Source of the DNA: JAHEKB01 sp049115575
GTDB lineage: Bacteria > Bacteroidota > Bacteroidia > NS11-12g > UBA9320
Direction: 5' to 3'
Assembly: GCA_049115575.1 (NCBI GenBank)
Contig: JAGDZU010000001.1
Location: 124,001 to 188,000, forward strand
Length of the DNA stretch: 64,000 bases
Shown: positions 1-8,622 of the stretch, piece after piece
How positions within the stretch are numbered: the stretch's first letter is position 1
How the letters are laid out: the number at the start of each line of letters is the position of its first letter
The notes under the pieces: generated by a model
The model's input: the letters and a program-made list of their open reading frames with translations, nothing else
Databases searched by the model: none
Told to the model about the DNA's origin: nothing
Translations under genes and position numbers: made by a program

Positions 1-1
1 A

Positions 2-1102
2 TTTCAAATTCCAATTAACATTATGTTAAAGGATAATGCAGATGACATTCATGCCAAAGTAATGAACTATAAGGTGTCTGAGGTGATGCAAAAACTGCGA
101 ATAGCCTGTAAATCTATTCAGGAAAAGTATAATGCAAACTCGTCTGCATACGACTTAATTCCAATGAGTTATGATGATTTGGCAAGCAAATTTGACCAAG
201 TTTTCATTGCCTTGCATGGCAGACCTGGTGAGGATGGTCAGGTGCAAAAGGAGTTAGATGAAAGGTCTATACCTTACAATGGATCTGGAGTTGAAAGTTC
301 TCAATGGACTATTAATAAATTTAAGACCAATCAACTCCTCAGAGAGAAAGGTTATTTAGTTGCCGATAGTTTTTTAGTGCAAAAAGAGGATTGGTTCTCT
401 GATGAATCATCACTTGTATCTAAGATAGAAAGCTTTGGTTACCCCTTAATATGCAAACCGCATGATGAGGGATGTAGTTCTGCTGTAATTAAAATTGACA
501 ATCGGGAAATGCTAGAAGCTTATGCTAAACTGTGCTTTGATTTAATTGCAAGAGATGAGGCCTTAGAGGAATTACTTGGCTTGGGACCTAAAGATGAATT
601 TCCAAACAAGTCCTTCTTTATGGTGGAGACCTTTACTTCAAAAGGTGATGCTAGCCATTTTCTGGAAATTACAGGGGGTATGCTCACACATTATAAGGAT
701 GGGCAAATAGTTTATGAAGTGTTTGAACCATCTGAAGCTTTGTCTACCGGCACCGTTTTAACTCTAGCAGAGAAATTCCTTGCAGGGGAGGGTCAGAATA
801 TTACTCCAGCTAGATTTAGCAGGAACAGAGAAGACCAAGAATCCATTTCATCTCAGGTTAAGAAGATTCTAGGTGAAGTTGCAGAAATATTAGGTGTTGA
901 AGGCTATTGCAGAATAGACGCATTTGTACGAATCTTTCCAGATAATAAGATTGAAGTAGTTATTATTGAAATTAACTCTTTACCGGGAATGACACCAGCT
1001 ACATGCATTTATCATCAAGCGGCAATTAATCATTACAAACCATATGAGTTTATTGATCAGATACTGCAATATGGAACAGCTAAACAATCACAGACGGCAT
1101 AA
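2..1102 (+). CDS. ddl: D-alanine--D-alanine ligase family protein (5' partial)
   Basis: ATP-grasp ligase that joins two D-alanines for peptidoglycan precursors in the cytoplasm. From the internal ATG at base 23 the frame shows HGRPGEDG (residues about 65-72), the Ddl N-domain signature, then NGSGVESS, an ATP-grasp core, KFLAGEGQNITPAR, and the C-terminal metal-binding stretch EINSLPGMTP. Family members carry a longer N-terminal domain ahead of the HGxxGEDG motif, and the frame stays open to base 2, so the true start is outside the window and ATG 23 is probably internal. The segment between residues 10 and 60 and an insert near residue 175 are not typical of short Ddl proteins, so a Ddl paralogue acting on a related substrate is possible. 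The next gene, a PASTA protein, starts 3 bases after the stop, which suggests one operon for cell-wall work. Confidence 0.8.
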   Translation, partial: FQIPINIMLKDNADDIHAKVMNYKVSEVMQKLRIACKSIQEKYNANSSAYDLIPMSYDDLASKFDQVFIALHGRPGEDGQVQKELDERSIPYNGSGVESSQWTINKFKTNQLLREKGYLVADSFLVQKEDWFSDESSLVSKIESFGYPLICKPHDEGCSSAVIKIDNREMLEAYAKLCFDLIARDEALEELLGLGPKDEFPNKSFFMVETFTSKGDASHFLEITGGMLTHYKDGQIVYEVFEPSEALSTGTVLTLAEKFLAGEGQNITPARFSRNREDQESISSQVKKILGEVAEILGVEGYCRIDAFVRIFPDNKIEVVIIEINSLPGMTPATCIYHQAAINHYKPYEFIDQILQYGTAKQSQTA

Positions 1103-1105
1103 TCA

Positions 1106-1717
1106 ATGAAAAAGCTGATAAAACATATAGTGCTAATAGGATTGTTGAGTTTGTTTTTCATCTTGGCCGCTCTTTGGACTTTAAAGTTTTATACCAAGCA
1201 TAATGAACCGCTAATCTTGCTTCCCAATTTAGAGGGAGAATATAGTCAGGACGCCATAGATAGATTAGAAGAGCTAGGTTTAAATTCAGAAATAGTGGAT
1301 ACGGTTTTTAAAGACGGAGCCAAGAAACTAGCAGTTATCAACCAGAATCCAAATGCGGGCCTAAACGTTAAAAAGGGTCGTAGAGTTTATTTAGTTATAA
1401 ACTCAGACAAGGTTCCTATGGTAGAAATTCCAGATTTGGCAGGTAAGACCTCTTTAGTTCAAGCTAAGAATATACTCTCCAGAAGAGGACTTAAGTTAGG
1501 TAAGGTTATAGAAAGGCCATGTGACTTTGTTCGTTCAAGAGCAGATGAACCCGTCATTGCTCAATTTGCCCATGGAGATTCCGCCGATTTGAGTCCTGGA
1601 AGATTTATTGAAAGAAATTCAATTATTGACTTAGTAATCTGTGTACCTATGAACGTCTCAGATAGCTTAAGTATAACGAGTGGCGAACCTGGAGATGATA
1701 TTATTGAACTGCAGTAA
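1106..1717 (+). CDS. PASTA domain-containing membrane protein
   Basis: 203 residues with a short cytoplasmic N-terminus (MKKLIKH), one membrane helix (about residues 8-28) and a periplasmic part holding two PASTA repeats (about 37-101 and 104-180). The repeats are visible as PNLEGEYSQDAIDRLEELGL and PDLAGKTSLVQAKNILSRRG, each followed by a VxxQNP/VIAQ-like turn. PASTA domains bind peptidoglycan or muropeptides in other proteins; here there is no kinase or transpeptidase domain attached, so a role as a stand-alone cell-wall sensor or scaffold is inferred. It follows the Ddl-type gene after 3 bases, and linkage of a PASTA protein with ddl is a common flavobacterial arrangement. Confidence 0.82.
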   Translation: MKKLIKHIVLIGLLSLFFILAALWTLKFYTKHNEPLILLPNLEGEYSQDAIDRLEELGLNSEIVDTVFKDGAKKLAVINQNPNAGLNVKKGRRVYLVINSDKVPMVEIPDLAGKTSLVQAKNILSRRGLKLGKVIERPCDFVRSRADEPVIAQFAHGDSADLSPGRFIERNSIIDLVICVPMNVSDSLSITSGEPGDDIIELQ

Positions 1718-1761
1718 GCAAAATCTTAGAATGAGCTTACACTTAATTTTCCAAGAGCGCG

Positions 1762-1769
1762 TTTATTTG
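1762..1769 (+). promoter_or_regulatory. Possible -7 element of the T9SS cargo gene
   Basis: TTTATTTG matches the Bacteroidota -7 consensus TAnnTTTG in all but the second base. It lies 8 bases before the ATG at 1778. The same octamer precedes the ferredoxin gene and hutH. No clear -33 TTTG is seen. Confidence 0.3.
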
Positions 1770-1777
1770 AAAACCGA

Positions 1778-3688
1778 ATGAAGAATTTTATAGTACTTCT
1801 CTACCTGTTATTGTCTTTAGGAAGCTTTGCTCAAGTAGAGACCGTACCATTAAATAGCAACCCTCAGATTGTTCATTTTCTAAATGAAAACCCTGATTAT
1901 GAGTGGGGTAGGGATGTCTTTAAATCTAAATGGGGCACCAAAGACACTTTGGGTCTGCCGTTTTTTGAAGATTTCACACATGGAGGTATTTATCCAGACT
2001 CTTCTAAATGGTTAAACAATCAGGTATACATAAACAATCATTTTCCCTATAGGCCTCCTTCTTTTGGGGTTGCCACTTTTGATATGCTGAATGAAAAGGG
2101 TCAGCCTATCAATGAAACTATCAACAAAGATTTTTCTGGCCCTGGAGATAGTTTGCTATCTCAATGTATAAACTTAAAAGATTCATCTGGAACACCTTAT
2201 GTTTTAGCTGATTCCATCATATTTAGTTTCTTCTATCAACCTAATGGATATGGTTACCACCTTGAATCTGAAGACTCCTTGCTTCTTTTCTTCAAGAACT
2301 CTTTCAATAATTGGGTGAAAGTTTGGAGCAGAGGTGGCTCTAGCACTACTGAGGATTTTAAGCAAGTGATGATTCCCATTGAAAATAACAACTTTTTGCA
2401 TGAAGGATTTCAGTTTCTATTCACCACCTTTAGCAGACAAGTTGGAAATGCAAACCAATGGCATATAGACTATATCACCTTAGATAAAAATAGAAGTCTG
2501 GGTTTTCCCTACTATAATGATTACGCCATTCAGACTACACCAACTCCGCTTCTAAAAGAGTATTACGAAATGCCCTTTAGTCACTTCATGATTAATCCAG
2601 CTGCTCATGTAGCAGATTCGTTATATGTGAGGGCTTCTGGTCTGGATAAGGACACCTTGAATATCCAGGTGAAACATAAAGAGTCATTTGGAGCTACAGT
2701 ATTGGTGAATACCACTTTTGCGAGCAACGGGGCCAATGTGCCACCTATGGGCAGCTCATGGCGAAGACTAGAGAAATACAATTTCTATAGTGGATTGAGT
2801 GGAGGTTTACCTATAGTCATCAATAGGGAGTTTGAGATAAGGGAGGCTGGTATAGCTAATAAGTTTACGGCCAATGATAAAATAGAAACCCAACAGATGT
2901 TCTATGACTACTTCGCCTATGACGATGGCACCGCAGAACAAGGGTTTGGATTTGATCATTTGAGTAATCCAAGCAATGTGGAAGGAGAAATTGCATATGG
3001 ATTCAAGATGGAGCAGCAAGACACTCTTTACGGAATTGGTGTATTCTTTAACCAAGCCGTATTTGATGTAAGCCGTACTACTTTTACGCTAAGAGTATGG
3101 CAATCCATAGATAAGAACAACAGCGGATCTGGAGATGTTTTAATCTATGAGTCAGAAGTATTATCACCTCAATATACAGATCAGATTAATAGATACTGGG
3201 TACACTATCCAGACACAACATTGGTTCTGCCCGCAGGTGAGTTTTATATTGGGTGGCATCAGAATACCCTATTCAACTTAAATGTGGGATGGGATAGGAA
3301 CTCCGGTAATCACAAAATTGCGGATCAAGTGAATCCTCATTTGTACTATAAATTATTCGACCAATGGAGCAACGCTGGTTTACCGAATGGGAGTCTGATG
3401 ATGAGACCATATGTTGGGAGTAGTAGAAGTGTTTTTGCCAGTAACAGGGAAATGAAAAAACCCGAGCGTCAACTCAAGTTTTATCCAAATCCTGCACAAG
3501 ACAAAATTCAGTTTGAAGAGGAGGTAGCATGGGTTGAATTATATGCCAATGACGGCAGGAAAATCTTAAGAAAAGAAGACGTAAGTGTTCTGAATATAAG
3601 TAACTTACCCAACGGAATGTACTATATAATAGCAGGTAACTTTGGTCACCAAATTCTAAGAAGCAAACTCATTATTTTTGCACCTTAA
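1778..3688 (+). CDS. T9SS type A sorting domain-containing secreted protein
   Basis: 636 residues. A signal peptide is clear (MKNFIVLLYLLLSLGSFAQ, cut after AQ). The body has no motif I recognise; it is rich in aromatic residues and beta-type segments, as usual for flavobacterial surface or secreted proteins. The last 73 residues (564-636) form a type A T9SS sorting domain: KFYPNPAQDKIQ, then ELYANDGRKIL, LNISNLPNGMYY and a short basic strand at the end. The protein would therefore pass the inner membrane by Sec and the outer membrane by T9SS. It is followed after 9 bases by a rhodanese gene. Its function is unknown; an enzyme or adhesin role cannot be told apart from the sequence. Confidence 0.85.
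   Translation: MKNFIVLLYLLLSLGSFAQVETVPLNSNPQIVHFLNENPDYEWGRDVFKSKWGTKDTLGLPFFEDFTHGGIYPDSSKWLNNQVYINNHFPYRPPSFGVATFDMLNEKGQPINETINKDFSGPGDSLLSQCINLKDSSGTPYVLADSIIFSFFYQPNGYGYHLESEDSLLLFFKNSFNNWVKVWSRGGSSTTEDFKQVMIPIENNNFLHEGFQFLFTTFSRQVGNANQWHIDYITLDKNRSLGFPYYNDYAIQTTPTPLLKEYYEMPFSHFMINPAAHVADSLYVRASGLDKDTLNIQVKHKESFGATVLVNTTFASNGANVPPMGSSWRRLEKYNFYSGLSGGLPIVINREFEIREAGIANKFTANDKIETQQMFYDYFAYDDGTAEQGFGFDHLSNPSNVEGEIAYGFKMEQQDTLYGIGVFFNQAVFDVSRTTFTLRVWQSIDKNNSGSGDVLIYESEVLSPQYTDQINRYWVHYPDTTLVLPAGEFYIGWHQNTLFNLNVGWDRNSGNHKIADQVNPHLYYKLFDQWSNAGLPNGSLMMRPYVGSSRSVFASNREMKKPERQLKFYPNPAQDKIQFEEEVAWVELYANDGRKILRKEDVSVLNISNLPNGMYYIIAGNFGHQILRSKLIIFAP
3673..3680 (+). promoter_or_regulatory. -7 promoter element before the rhodanese gene
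   Basis: TATTTTTG is an exact TAnnTTTG match, inside the last codons of the T9SS cargo gene and 17 bases before ATG 3698. A TTTG at 3641-3644 is the nearest -33-like element but sits too far away (28 bases), so the promoter is tentative. Confidence 0.4.
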
Positions 3689-3697
3689 AGAAACCAC

Positions 3698-3997
3698 ATG
3701 CAAGATATAACTGTAAAAGAACTTAAAGAGAGATTGGATAACAATGAGAGTCTAAATATCATTGATGTCCGCGAGGATTGGGAATACCAAGAATTCAATA
3801 TAGGAGGTAAGCACATTCCTTTAGGGCAGCTTCAAACAGCAGTATATGATATGGATGATTGGAGAAATCAAGAAGTGATTGTACATTGTAAATCTGGTGG
3901 CAGAAGTGCTGCCGCAAGAGATTTCTTGGCGAGACAGGGATTCTCGAATGTCAGAAACCTTCTAGGTGGAATGATGGCATGGCAATCAAGCTTTTGA
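3698..3997 (+). CDS. Rhodanese-like domain protein
   Basis: Single-domain rhodanese of 99 residues. The active-site loop CKSGGRS with the persulfide-forming Cys64 is intact, preceded by the typical VIVHC strand, and the family's IDVRE motif is at residues 22-26 (N-terminal half) with LLGGMMAW near the end. Such small proteins carry sulfane sulfur to acceptors in the cytoplasm; the acceptor here is not known. The 3' end overlaps the next gene by 19 bases in another frame, suggesting coupled translation with the multihaem cytochrome. Confidence 0.9.
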   Translation: MQDITVKELKERLDNNESLNIIDVREDWEYQEFNIGGKHIPLGQLQTAVYDMDDWRNQEVIVHCKSGGRSAAARDFLARQGFSNVRNLLGGMMAWQSSF

Positions 3998-5901
3998 AAT
4001 ATCAAATTCCTTTTAACAAAATCTTATGGATGGTGCTATTGGCAATTATGCTTAGCACCATCTTTTTTTTAAGTGATTGTACTTCAGTTTCCAATGAGCA
4101 GACTTATTTGAATCATCATGATTCTGTGTCTTATGTGGGCATAAAAACCTGTGCAACTTGTCATCCTGAAAAAACGGAAAGTTTTGCTCATACTGGAATG
4201 GGTCAATCCTTCTCAGATGCTACTTTCAGAAACTCATCTGCGGATTTCAGCAAGCAACATATAGTTTATGATTCCAGTACTGGATTCTACTACAGGCCTT
4301 ACAGAAAGGGAGAAGAGCTCTGGGTACAGGAGTATCTTCTAAATAAGGAGGATACAATTCATGCAATCCATGTTAGGATAGATTATATAGTAGGATCTGG
4401 GCAGCATACTAATTCTCACTTATACAATAGGTTTGGCTATGTCTATCAGGCGCCAATAACCTTTTATACTCAAGAGAAGAAATGGGATTTGGCTCCTGGT
4501 TTTGAGAATGGTAATAACTCTAGATTTAGTAGAATAGTAGATGTAGAGTGTATGAGTTGCCACAATTCAATGCCTACTATGGAAAACAATTCTCAGAGCC
4601 AGTTTAAGACTATAGGGCATGGCATTGATTGTGAGCGCTGCCATGGACCAGGGCAACTTCATTTTGAAAGAAGAACTGCAGGAATTGAATATGAAGAAGG
4701 AGAAATCGACAGGACAATTGTAAATCCTGCTGATTTAAGTTTTCAGCTTCAAATGGACCTCTGTCAGCGTTGTCATTTACAGGGATTGAATATTCTTAAA
4801 GAAGGAAAGAAGTTCACAGATTTTAAACCTGGAATGCTATTATCAGATGTTTTTGACGTCTATCTGCCAAAATATGAATCAAGCACTTCAAGTGTTTTTG
4901 ATATGGCCAATCACTCAGCTCAGCTTCAAAAAAGTGAGTGTTTTATTCAAAGCAATAGAAATGAGGTTCATCTCACTTGTATTACTTGTCATGACCCTCA
5001 CCAAAGCGTAACTCAAACCAATTCAACATACTTTAATGCAAAATGTATCAGCTGCCATGCTATATCAGACCTATCGTATGTAGAAGATGAGCATATTGCC
5101 ACTTCAAATTGTGTTGATTGTCACATGCCATTGAGCAAATCCTCTGATATACTTCATGTTCGAGTGCACGATCATCAAATTAAGAAACCTCTTAGCCAGG
5201 AAGATGAGCAAAGTGTGATGAAGTTGGTTGGTTTGTATTCTGTAAATAATAATCAACCTTCAGAAGAGGAGATGACCATGGCTTATATGCTGTATTGGGA
5301 AAAGTTTGACAAGAATCCGTATTTCCTGGATCAAGCATTTTTAAGAATAACACCAAGTTCTCCGCCCGAATTCCATTTGAAGCTAAACTTTCTTAAGGCT
5401 AAATATGAGAAAGTCGTTCAGACGGCAGATGGTCTAGAGGAACTCGATTATTGGCAGGCTTATATGATAGGGGAGTCTTATCTCAAATTAAATGAGAATG
5501 CTAAAGCCGTAGAGTATCTGCAACTAAGTTTAAGGTTAAATCGCGATCATCCAGAAATTGCTGAGCGTTTGCTATACGGATTGTTGAAATTGGAGCAATT
5601 TTTAAGAGTTCAAACTCTAGCTCAACAAATGTCGGATGATTTCCCAATGAGTGGTTATTTCCAAAATGCATTGGCCATCGCCTCCTTGAGACTAGGAGAC
5701 CTAAACAGGGCTGAGGAGGCATTAAAGAGGGCACTTCATCTTCAGCCACTTAATCTAGGAGTATGGGAAACCCATTTGAATATGGCTTTAGTCACCAAAG
5801 ACAAGGCTCAAACGGCCTATTGGGCAGATAGAATTTTAACGAAGTATCCGAATCATCCTGATAAGGACCTAATAAGGAGACAACGCTCCAGTTTTAGGTA
5901 A
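3979..5901 (+). CDS. Heptahaem c-type cytochrome lipoprotein with C-terminal TPRs
   Basis: 640 residues. The N-terminus has a membrane helix ending in a lipobox-like FFLSDC (Cys34), so it is probably a periplasm-facing lipoprotein. Seven CxxCH haem-c sites follow: CATCH (58-62), CMSCH, CERCH, CQRCH, CITCH, CISCH and CVDCH. The first six hundred bases hold one site and the rest are spread to about residue 390. Extra histidines (HGIDCERCHG, HDPH, HDHQIKKP) could be distal ligands. Residues about 480-640 form TPR-like helical pairs (AYMIGESYLKLNENAKAVEY, LAIASLRLGDLNRAEEAL). No catalytic Lys or Tyr of known multihaem nitrite or hydroxylamine enzymes is recognisable. Role: electron transfer or a redox enzyme in the envelope; substrate unknown. 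It overlaps the rhodanese gene by 19 bases and is followed by a ferredoxin gene. Confidence 0.85.
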   Translation: MAIKLLKYQIPFNKILWMVLLAIMLSTIFFLSDCTSVSNEQTYLNHHDSVSYVGIKTCATCHPEKTESFAHTGMGQSFSDATFRNSSADFSKQHIVYDSSTGFYYRPYRKGEELWVQEYLLNKEDTIHAIHVRIDYIVGSGQHTNSHLYNRFGYVYQAPITFYTQEKKWDLAPGFENGNNSRFSRIVDVECMSCHNSMPTMENNSQSQFKTIGHGIDCERCHGPGQLHFERRTAGIEYEEGEIDRTIVNPADLSFQLQMDLCQRCHLQGLNILKEGKKFTDFKPGMLLSDVFDVYLPKYESSTSSVFDMANHSAQLQKSECFIQSNRNEVHLTCITCHDPHQSVTQTNSTYFNAKCISCHAISDLSYVEDEHIATSNCVDCHMPLSKSSDILHVRVHDHQIKKPLSQEDEQSVMKLVGLYSVNNNQPSEEEMTMAYMLYWEKFDKNPYFLDQAFLRITPSSPPEFHLKLNFLKAKYEKVVQTADGLEELDYWQAYMIGESYLKLNENAKAVEYLQLSLRLNRDHPEIAERLLYGLLKLEQFLRVQTLAQQMSDDFPMSGYFQNALAIASLRLGDLNRAEEALKRALHLQPLNLGVWETHLNMALVTKDKAQTAYWADRILTKYPNHPDKDLIRRQRSSFR

Positions 5902-5943
5902 AACATAGGCTCATAAAATGAACTTTTAAAGCCTCAAAATGTT

Positions 5944-5951
5944 TTTATTTG
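5944..5951 (+). promoter_or_regulatory. Possible -7 element of the ferredoxin gene
   Basis: TTTATTTG, one base off TAnnTTTG, followed by CGGC and then ATG 5956. With only 4 bases between element and start codon the transcript would be leaderless or nearly so. hutH has the same octamer at the same spacing. Confidence 0.35.
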
Positions 5952-5955
5952 CGGC

Positions 5956-6303
5956 ATGGCAATAATAATCACTGATGAATGTATAAACTGCGGAGCTTGT
6001 GAGCCCGAATGCCCAAATAATGCCATCTATGAAGCAGGGGCAGAATGGGCAATTGCCGATGGAACTAGCATAAAAGGAGATTATACTTTAGAAGGTGGGG
6101 TGGTTGCAGATGCAGAAGCAAAACAACAGCCGGTCTCTGATGAAGTCTACTATATTGTTCCAGATAAATGTACGGAATGCACTGGTTTTCACGAGGAGCC
6201 ACAATGTGCAGCTGTTTGCCCCGTAGACTGCTGTGTTCCAGATCCAGACCGAGTAGAAACAGAAGCTCAACTGCTAGAGCGCAAAGAGCGTCTCCATCTC
6301 TAA
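5956..6303 (+). CDS. 2[4Fe-4S] ferredoxin
   Basis: 115-residue soluble ferredoxin. The first cluster site is CINCGACEPECP (Cys9, 12, 15, 19); the second has the longer spacing CTECTGFHEEPQCAAVCP (Cys72, 75, 84, 88) followed by DCC (92, 93). This Alvin-type arrangement with an eight-residue insert and a C-terminal acidic helix is typical of low-potential 2[4Fe-4S] ferredoxins. About 45 residues lie between the two sites, more than in clostridial ferredoxins. It would pass electrons in the cytoplasm; the partner is not shown by the neighbours, although a multihaem cytochrome gene lies upstream. The NlpC/P60 gene starts 3 bases after the stop. Confidence 0.9.
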   Translation: MAIIITDECINCGACEPECPNNAIYEAGAEWAIADGTSIKGDYTLEGGVVADAEAKQQPVSDEVYYIVPDKCTECTGFHEEPQCAAVCPVDCCVPDPDRVETEAQLLERKERLHL

Positions 6304-6306
6304 TTC

Positions 6307-6999
6307 ATGAAAAAAGCCTATTGCCACCTAACACAGATTCCTTTGAGAGCAGAAGCCAGGAGTACTGCTGAAATGGTGACGCAATTGATATATGGTGAAT
6401 CTTATACCATTTTAAAAAAAGAAGGCGAATGGTATTTGGTTGAGACGGATTTTGATTCATACCAAGGCTGGCTGAGTGAAAGCAGCCTGTATACAGGCTC
6501 TATGGATCATGAAAAAAGAATCCAAAATGAATTAATGGCAATCAATCCAATTGAAGGAAAAGCGGTTGTAACTACTATGGGTTCTGAATTGTTCCCAGCC
6601 TATCTCGAAGGAGCGGAACAAGAGGTGTCAGACATCAAGGATTTGGCTTTTAGATTTCTGGGGGTTCCATATTTATGGGGAGGCAGAACTTTTGCTGGCA
6701 TAGACTGTTCAGGATTTACACAGATTGTTTTTAAATGCCTCGGTGTTCCTTTAGCTCGAGATGCTTCTCAGCAACAAAAACAGGGAAAAGCGGTAAGAAC
6801 TGATGAAATCCAACTTGGCGACTTAGTTTTTTTCGAACACAACTTTAAGATAGCTCATGTAGGTATTGCTCTTGGTTCTTCCAAAATCATTCATGCACAC
6901 GGAGAGGTCAGGGTTGATCAGTTATTTTCAAAAGGCATTGTAAATAGTGATACAGAAGCCCTTACACACCATTTTCATTCGGTGAGACGTGTGAGATAA
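6307..6999 (+). CDS. C40 (NlpC/P60) family peptidase with SH3-like domain
   Basis: 230 residues. Residues about 1-65 form an SH3b-type domain (YGESYTILKKEGEWYLVETD, YQGWLSESSL). Residues about 105-230 form the NlpC/P60 cysteine peptidase: PYLWGGRTFAGIDCSGF gives the nucleophile Cys134, IAHVGIAL the His184 and IIHAHGEVR the third polar residue. These enzymes cut the D-gamma-Glu to diaminopimelate bond in peptidoglycan stem peptides. No signal peptide is visible, so a cytoplasmic role in muropeptide recycling, as for YkfC-type enzymes, is more likely than an exported one. It sits directly behind the ferredoxin gene, probably co-transcribed without a functional link. Confidence 0.88.
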   Translation: MKKAYCHLTQIPLRAEARSTAEMVTQLIYGESYTILKKEGEWYLVETDFDSYQGWLSESSLYTGSMDHEKRIQNELMAINPIEGKAVVTTMGSELFPAYLEGAEQEVSDIKDLAFRFLGVPYLWGGRTFAGIDCSGFTQIVFKCLGVPLARDASQQQKQGKAVRTDEIQLGDLVFFEHNFKIAHVGIALGSSKIIHAHGEVRVDQLFSKGIVNSDTEALTHHFHSVRRVR

Positions 7000-7007
7000 T
7001 AAATTTG
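7000..7007 (+). promoter_or_regulatory. -7 promoter element before the alanine symporter
   Basis: TAAATTTG is an exact TAnnTTTG match immediately after the NlpC/P60 stop and 46 bases before ATG 7054. No good -33 TTTG is visible. Confidence 0.45.
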
Positions 7008-7053
7008 TTTATTCCTAGTGATTTGAACATATTGCACGGATAAGTTAGTGAAT

Positions 7054-8622
7054 ATGGTTAAGAAACTATTACTGTTATTGTTTGCCGTTGCCGGTACAAT
7101 TTCTTCAGCTTCAGCACAGGGTTTAGATGAAAAGATTAACGAAATCTTTGAAAGGTATACTACGCCTATAGTCAATGCTGTGTTCTATAGCATCTCATTT
7201 GGTTCATATTCGGTTCCAATTGTATTAATAATACTCGTGATTGGTGCTGTGTATTTTACGGTTTACTTCAACTTTCCAAATTTTAGGCACTTTAATACGG
7301 CACTAAAGGTGGTAAAAGGTAAATATGATGAATCTGATCCACATACCTCTGATGCAGACAATGTTCAATCTGTTGATGGAGACATTGCAGATACCATAAA
7401 GGTAGAAGGGGCAGAAGGTGAAGTTTCCCATTTTCAGGCATTAACTGCAGCCTTATCTGCTACAGTAGGTCTTGGGAATATCGCAGGGGTAGCAGTGGCG
7501 GTATCGCTTGGAGGGCCTGGAGCGGTCTTCTGGATGATATTGGCTGGTTTCTTTGGAATGGCATCCAAATTTGTGGAATGTACCTTAGGTGTAAAGTATA
7601 GAGATATAGGAGAGGATGGGACTGTTTATGGAGGCCCTATGTATTACCTGAGCAAAGGGTTCCGTGAAAAGAAAATGCCTGGTTTAGGTAAGTTTCTGGC
7701 TGTCTTTTTCGCCATTATGGCCATAGGAGGTTCATTTGGTGGTGGTAATATGTTTCAAGCCAATCAAGCTGCAGCGCAGTTTACTGGATTGTTCAATCTA
7801 ACTAGTGGTTCAGCAGGATTCATATTTGGGATAGTTATGGCCATCTTGGTGGCGGTAGTTATTATAGGAGGAATTAAACGCATAGGCTCGGTTACAGAGA
7901 AAGTGGTGCCGTTTATGGCCATTGTGTATGTTGGAGCTGCATTGGTTATTATTATCATGAATATCAACCTTGTACCTGAAGCCTTCAGCCAAATATTTAG
8001 CAGTGCGTTCTCTCCTAAAGCCGGAATGGGCGGATTAGTAGGAGTTTTAATAGTTGGAGTTCAAAGAGCTGCATTTTCAAGTGAGGCGGGTGTTGGTTCA
8101 GCTGCAATCGCTCACTCTGCAGTTAGAACTAAGTATCCTGCAAGTGAGGGAATAGTTGCGCTTTTGGAGCCTTTTATAGATACTGTGGTTATATGTACTA
8201 TGACCGCTTTGGTACTTATTATAACGAACATTAAAGATTCTTTATTTGAGTATGGATCTCAAATAGCAGAAGGTGTAGAATTAACTGCAACCGCATTTGA
8301 TTCCTCTATACCTCATTTCTCTATAATTTTGACCATAGCTGTTGTGCTATTTGCTTTGTCAACCATGCTGTCATGGTCTTATTATGGCCTTCAGGCATGG
8401 AAGTATCTGTTTGGAAGAGGCAAGATTACAGATTTGGTTTATAAGGTGATGTTTCTGATTTTTATTGTAATTGGAGCATCTTCTAGCCTCGGAGCAGTGA
8501 TAGATTTCTCAGATGCCATGATATTTGCAATGGTATTTCCAAACATTATAGGGCTCTTCTTTTTAGCTCCAAATGTGAAAACAGAATTAAAGAGATACCT
8601 AGAAAAGATTAAAACGTTGTAA
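7054..8622 (+). CDS. Alanine/glycine:cation symporter family (AGCS) protein
   Basis: Sodium-coupled amino-acid symporter of the inner membrane, about 522 residues and 10-11 hydrophobic segments. Family signatures are clear: ALSATVGLGNIAGVAVAVSL, MASKFVECTLGVKYRD, GGSFGGGNMFQANQAA, AFSSEAGVGSAAIAHSA and TMLSWSYYGLQAW. The N-terminus looks like a cleavable signal sequence (MVKKLLLLLFAVAGTISSASAQ) ahead of the first transport helix; this extra segment is frequent in Bacteroidota members. I chose ATG 7054; a GTG two codons upstream (7048) is the alternative. The stop codon overlaps the start of a 47-residue membrane protein in a TAATG arrangement. Confidence 0.92.
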   Translation: MVKKLLLLLFAVAGTISSASAQGLDEKINEIFERYTTPIVNAVFYSISFGSYSVPIVLIILVIGAVYFTVYFNFPNFRHFNTALKVVKGKYDESDPHTSDADNVQSVDGDIADTIKVEGAEGEVSHFQALTAALSATVGLGNIAGVAVAVSLGGPGAVFWMILAGFFGMASKFVECTLGVKYRDIGEDGTVYGGPMYYLSKGFREKKMPGLGKFLAVFFAIMAIGGSFGGGNMFQANQAAAQFTGLFNLTSGSAGFIFGIVMAILVAVVIIGGIKRIGSVTEKVVPFMAIVYVGAALVIIIMNINLVPEAFSQIFSSAFSPKAGMGGLVGVLIVGVQRAAFSSEAGVGSAAIAHSAVRTKYPASEGIVALLEPFIDTVVICTMTALVLIITNIKDSLFEYGSQIAEGVELTATAFDSSIPHFSIILTIAVVLFALSTMLSWSYYGLQAWKYLFGRGKITDLVYKVMFLIFIVIGASSSLGAVIDFSDAMIFAMVFPNIIGLFFLAPNVKTELKRYLEKIKTL

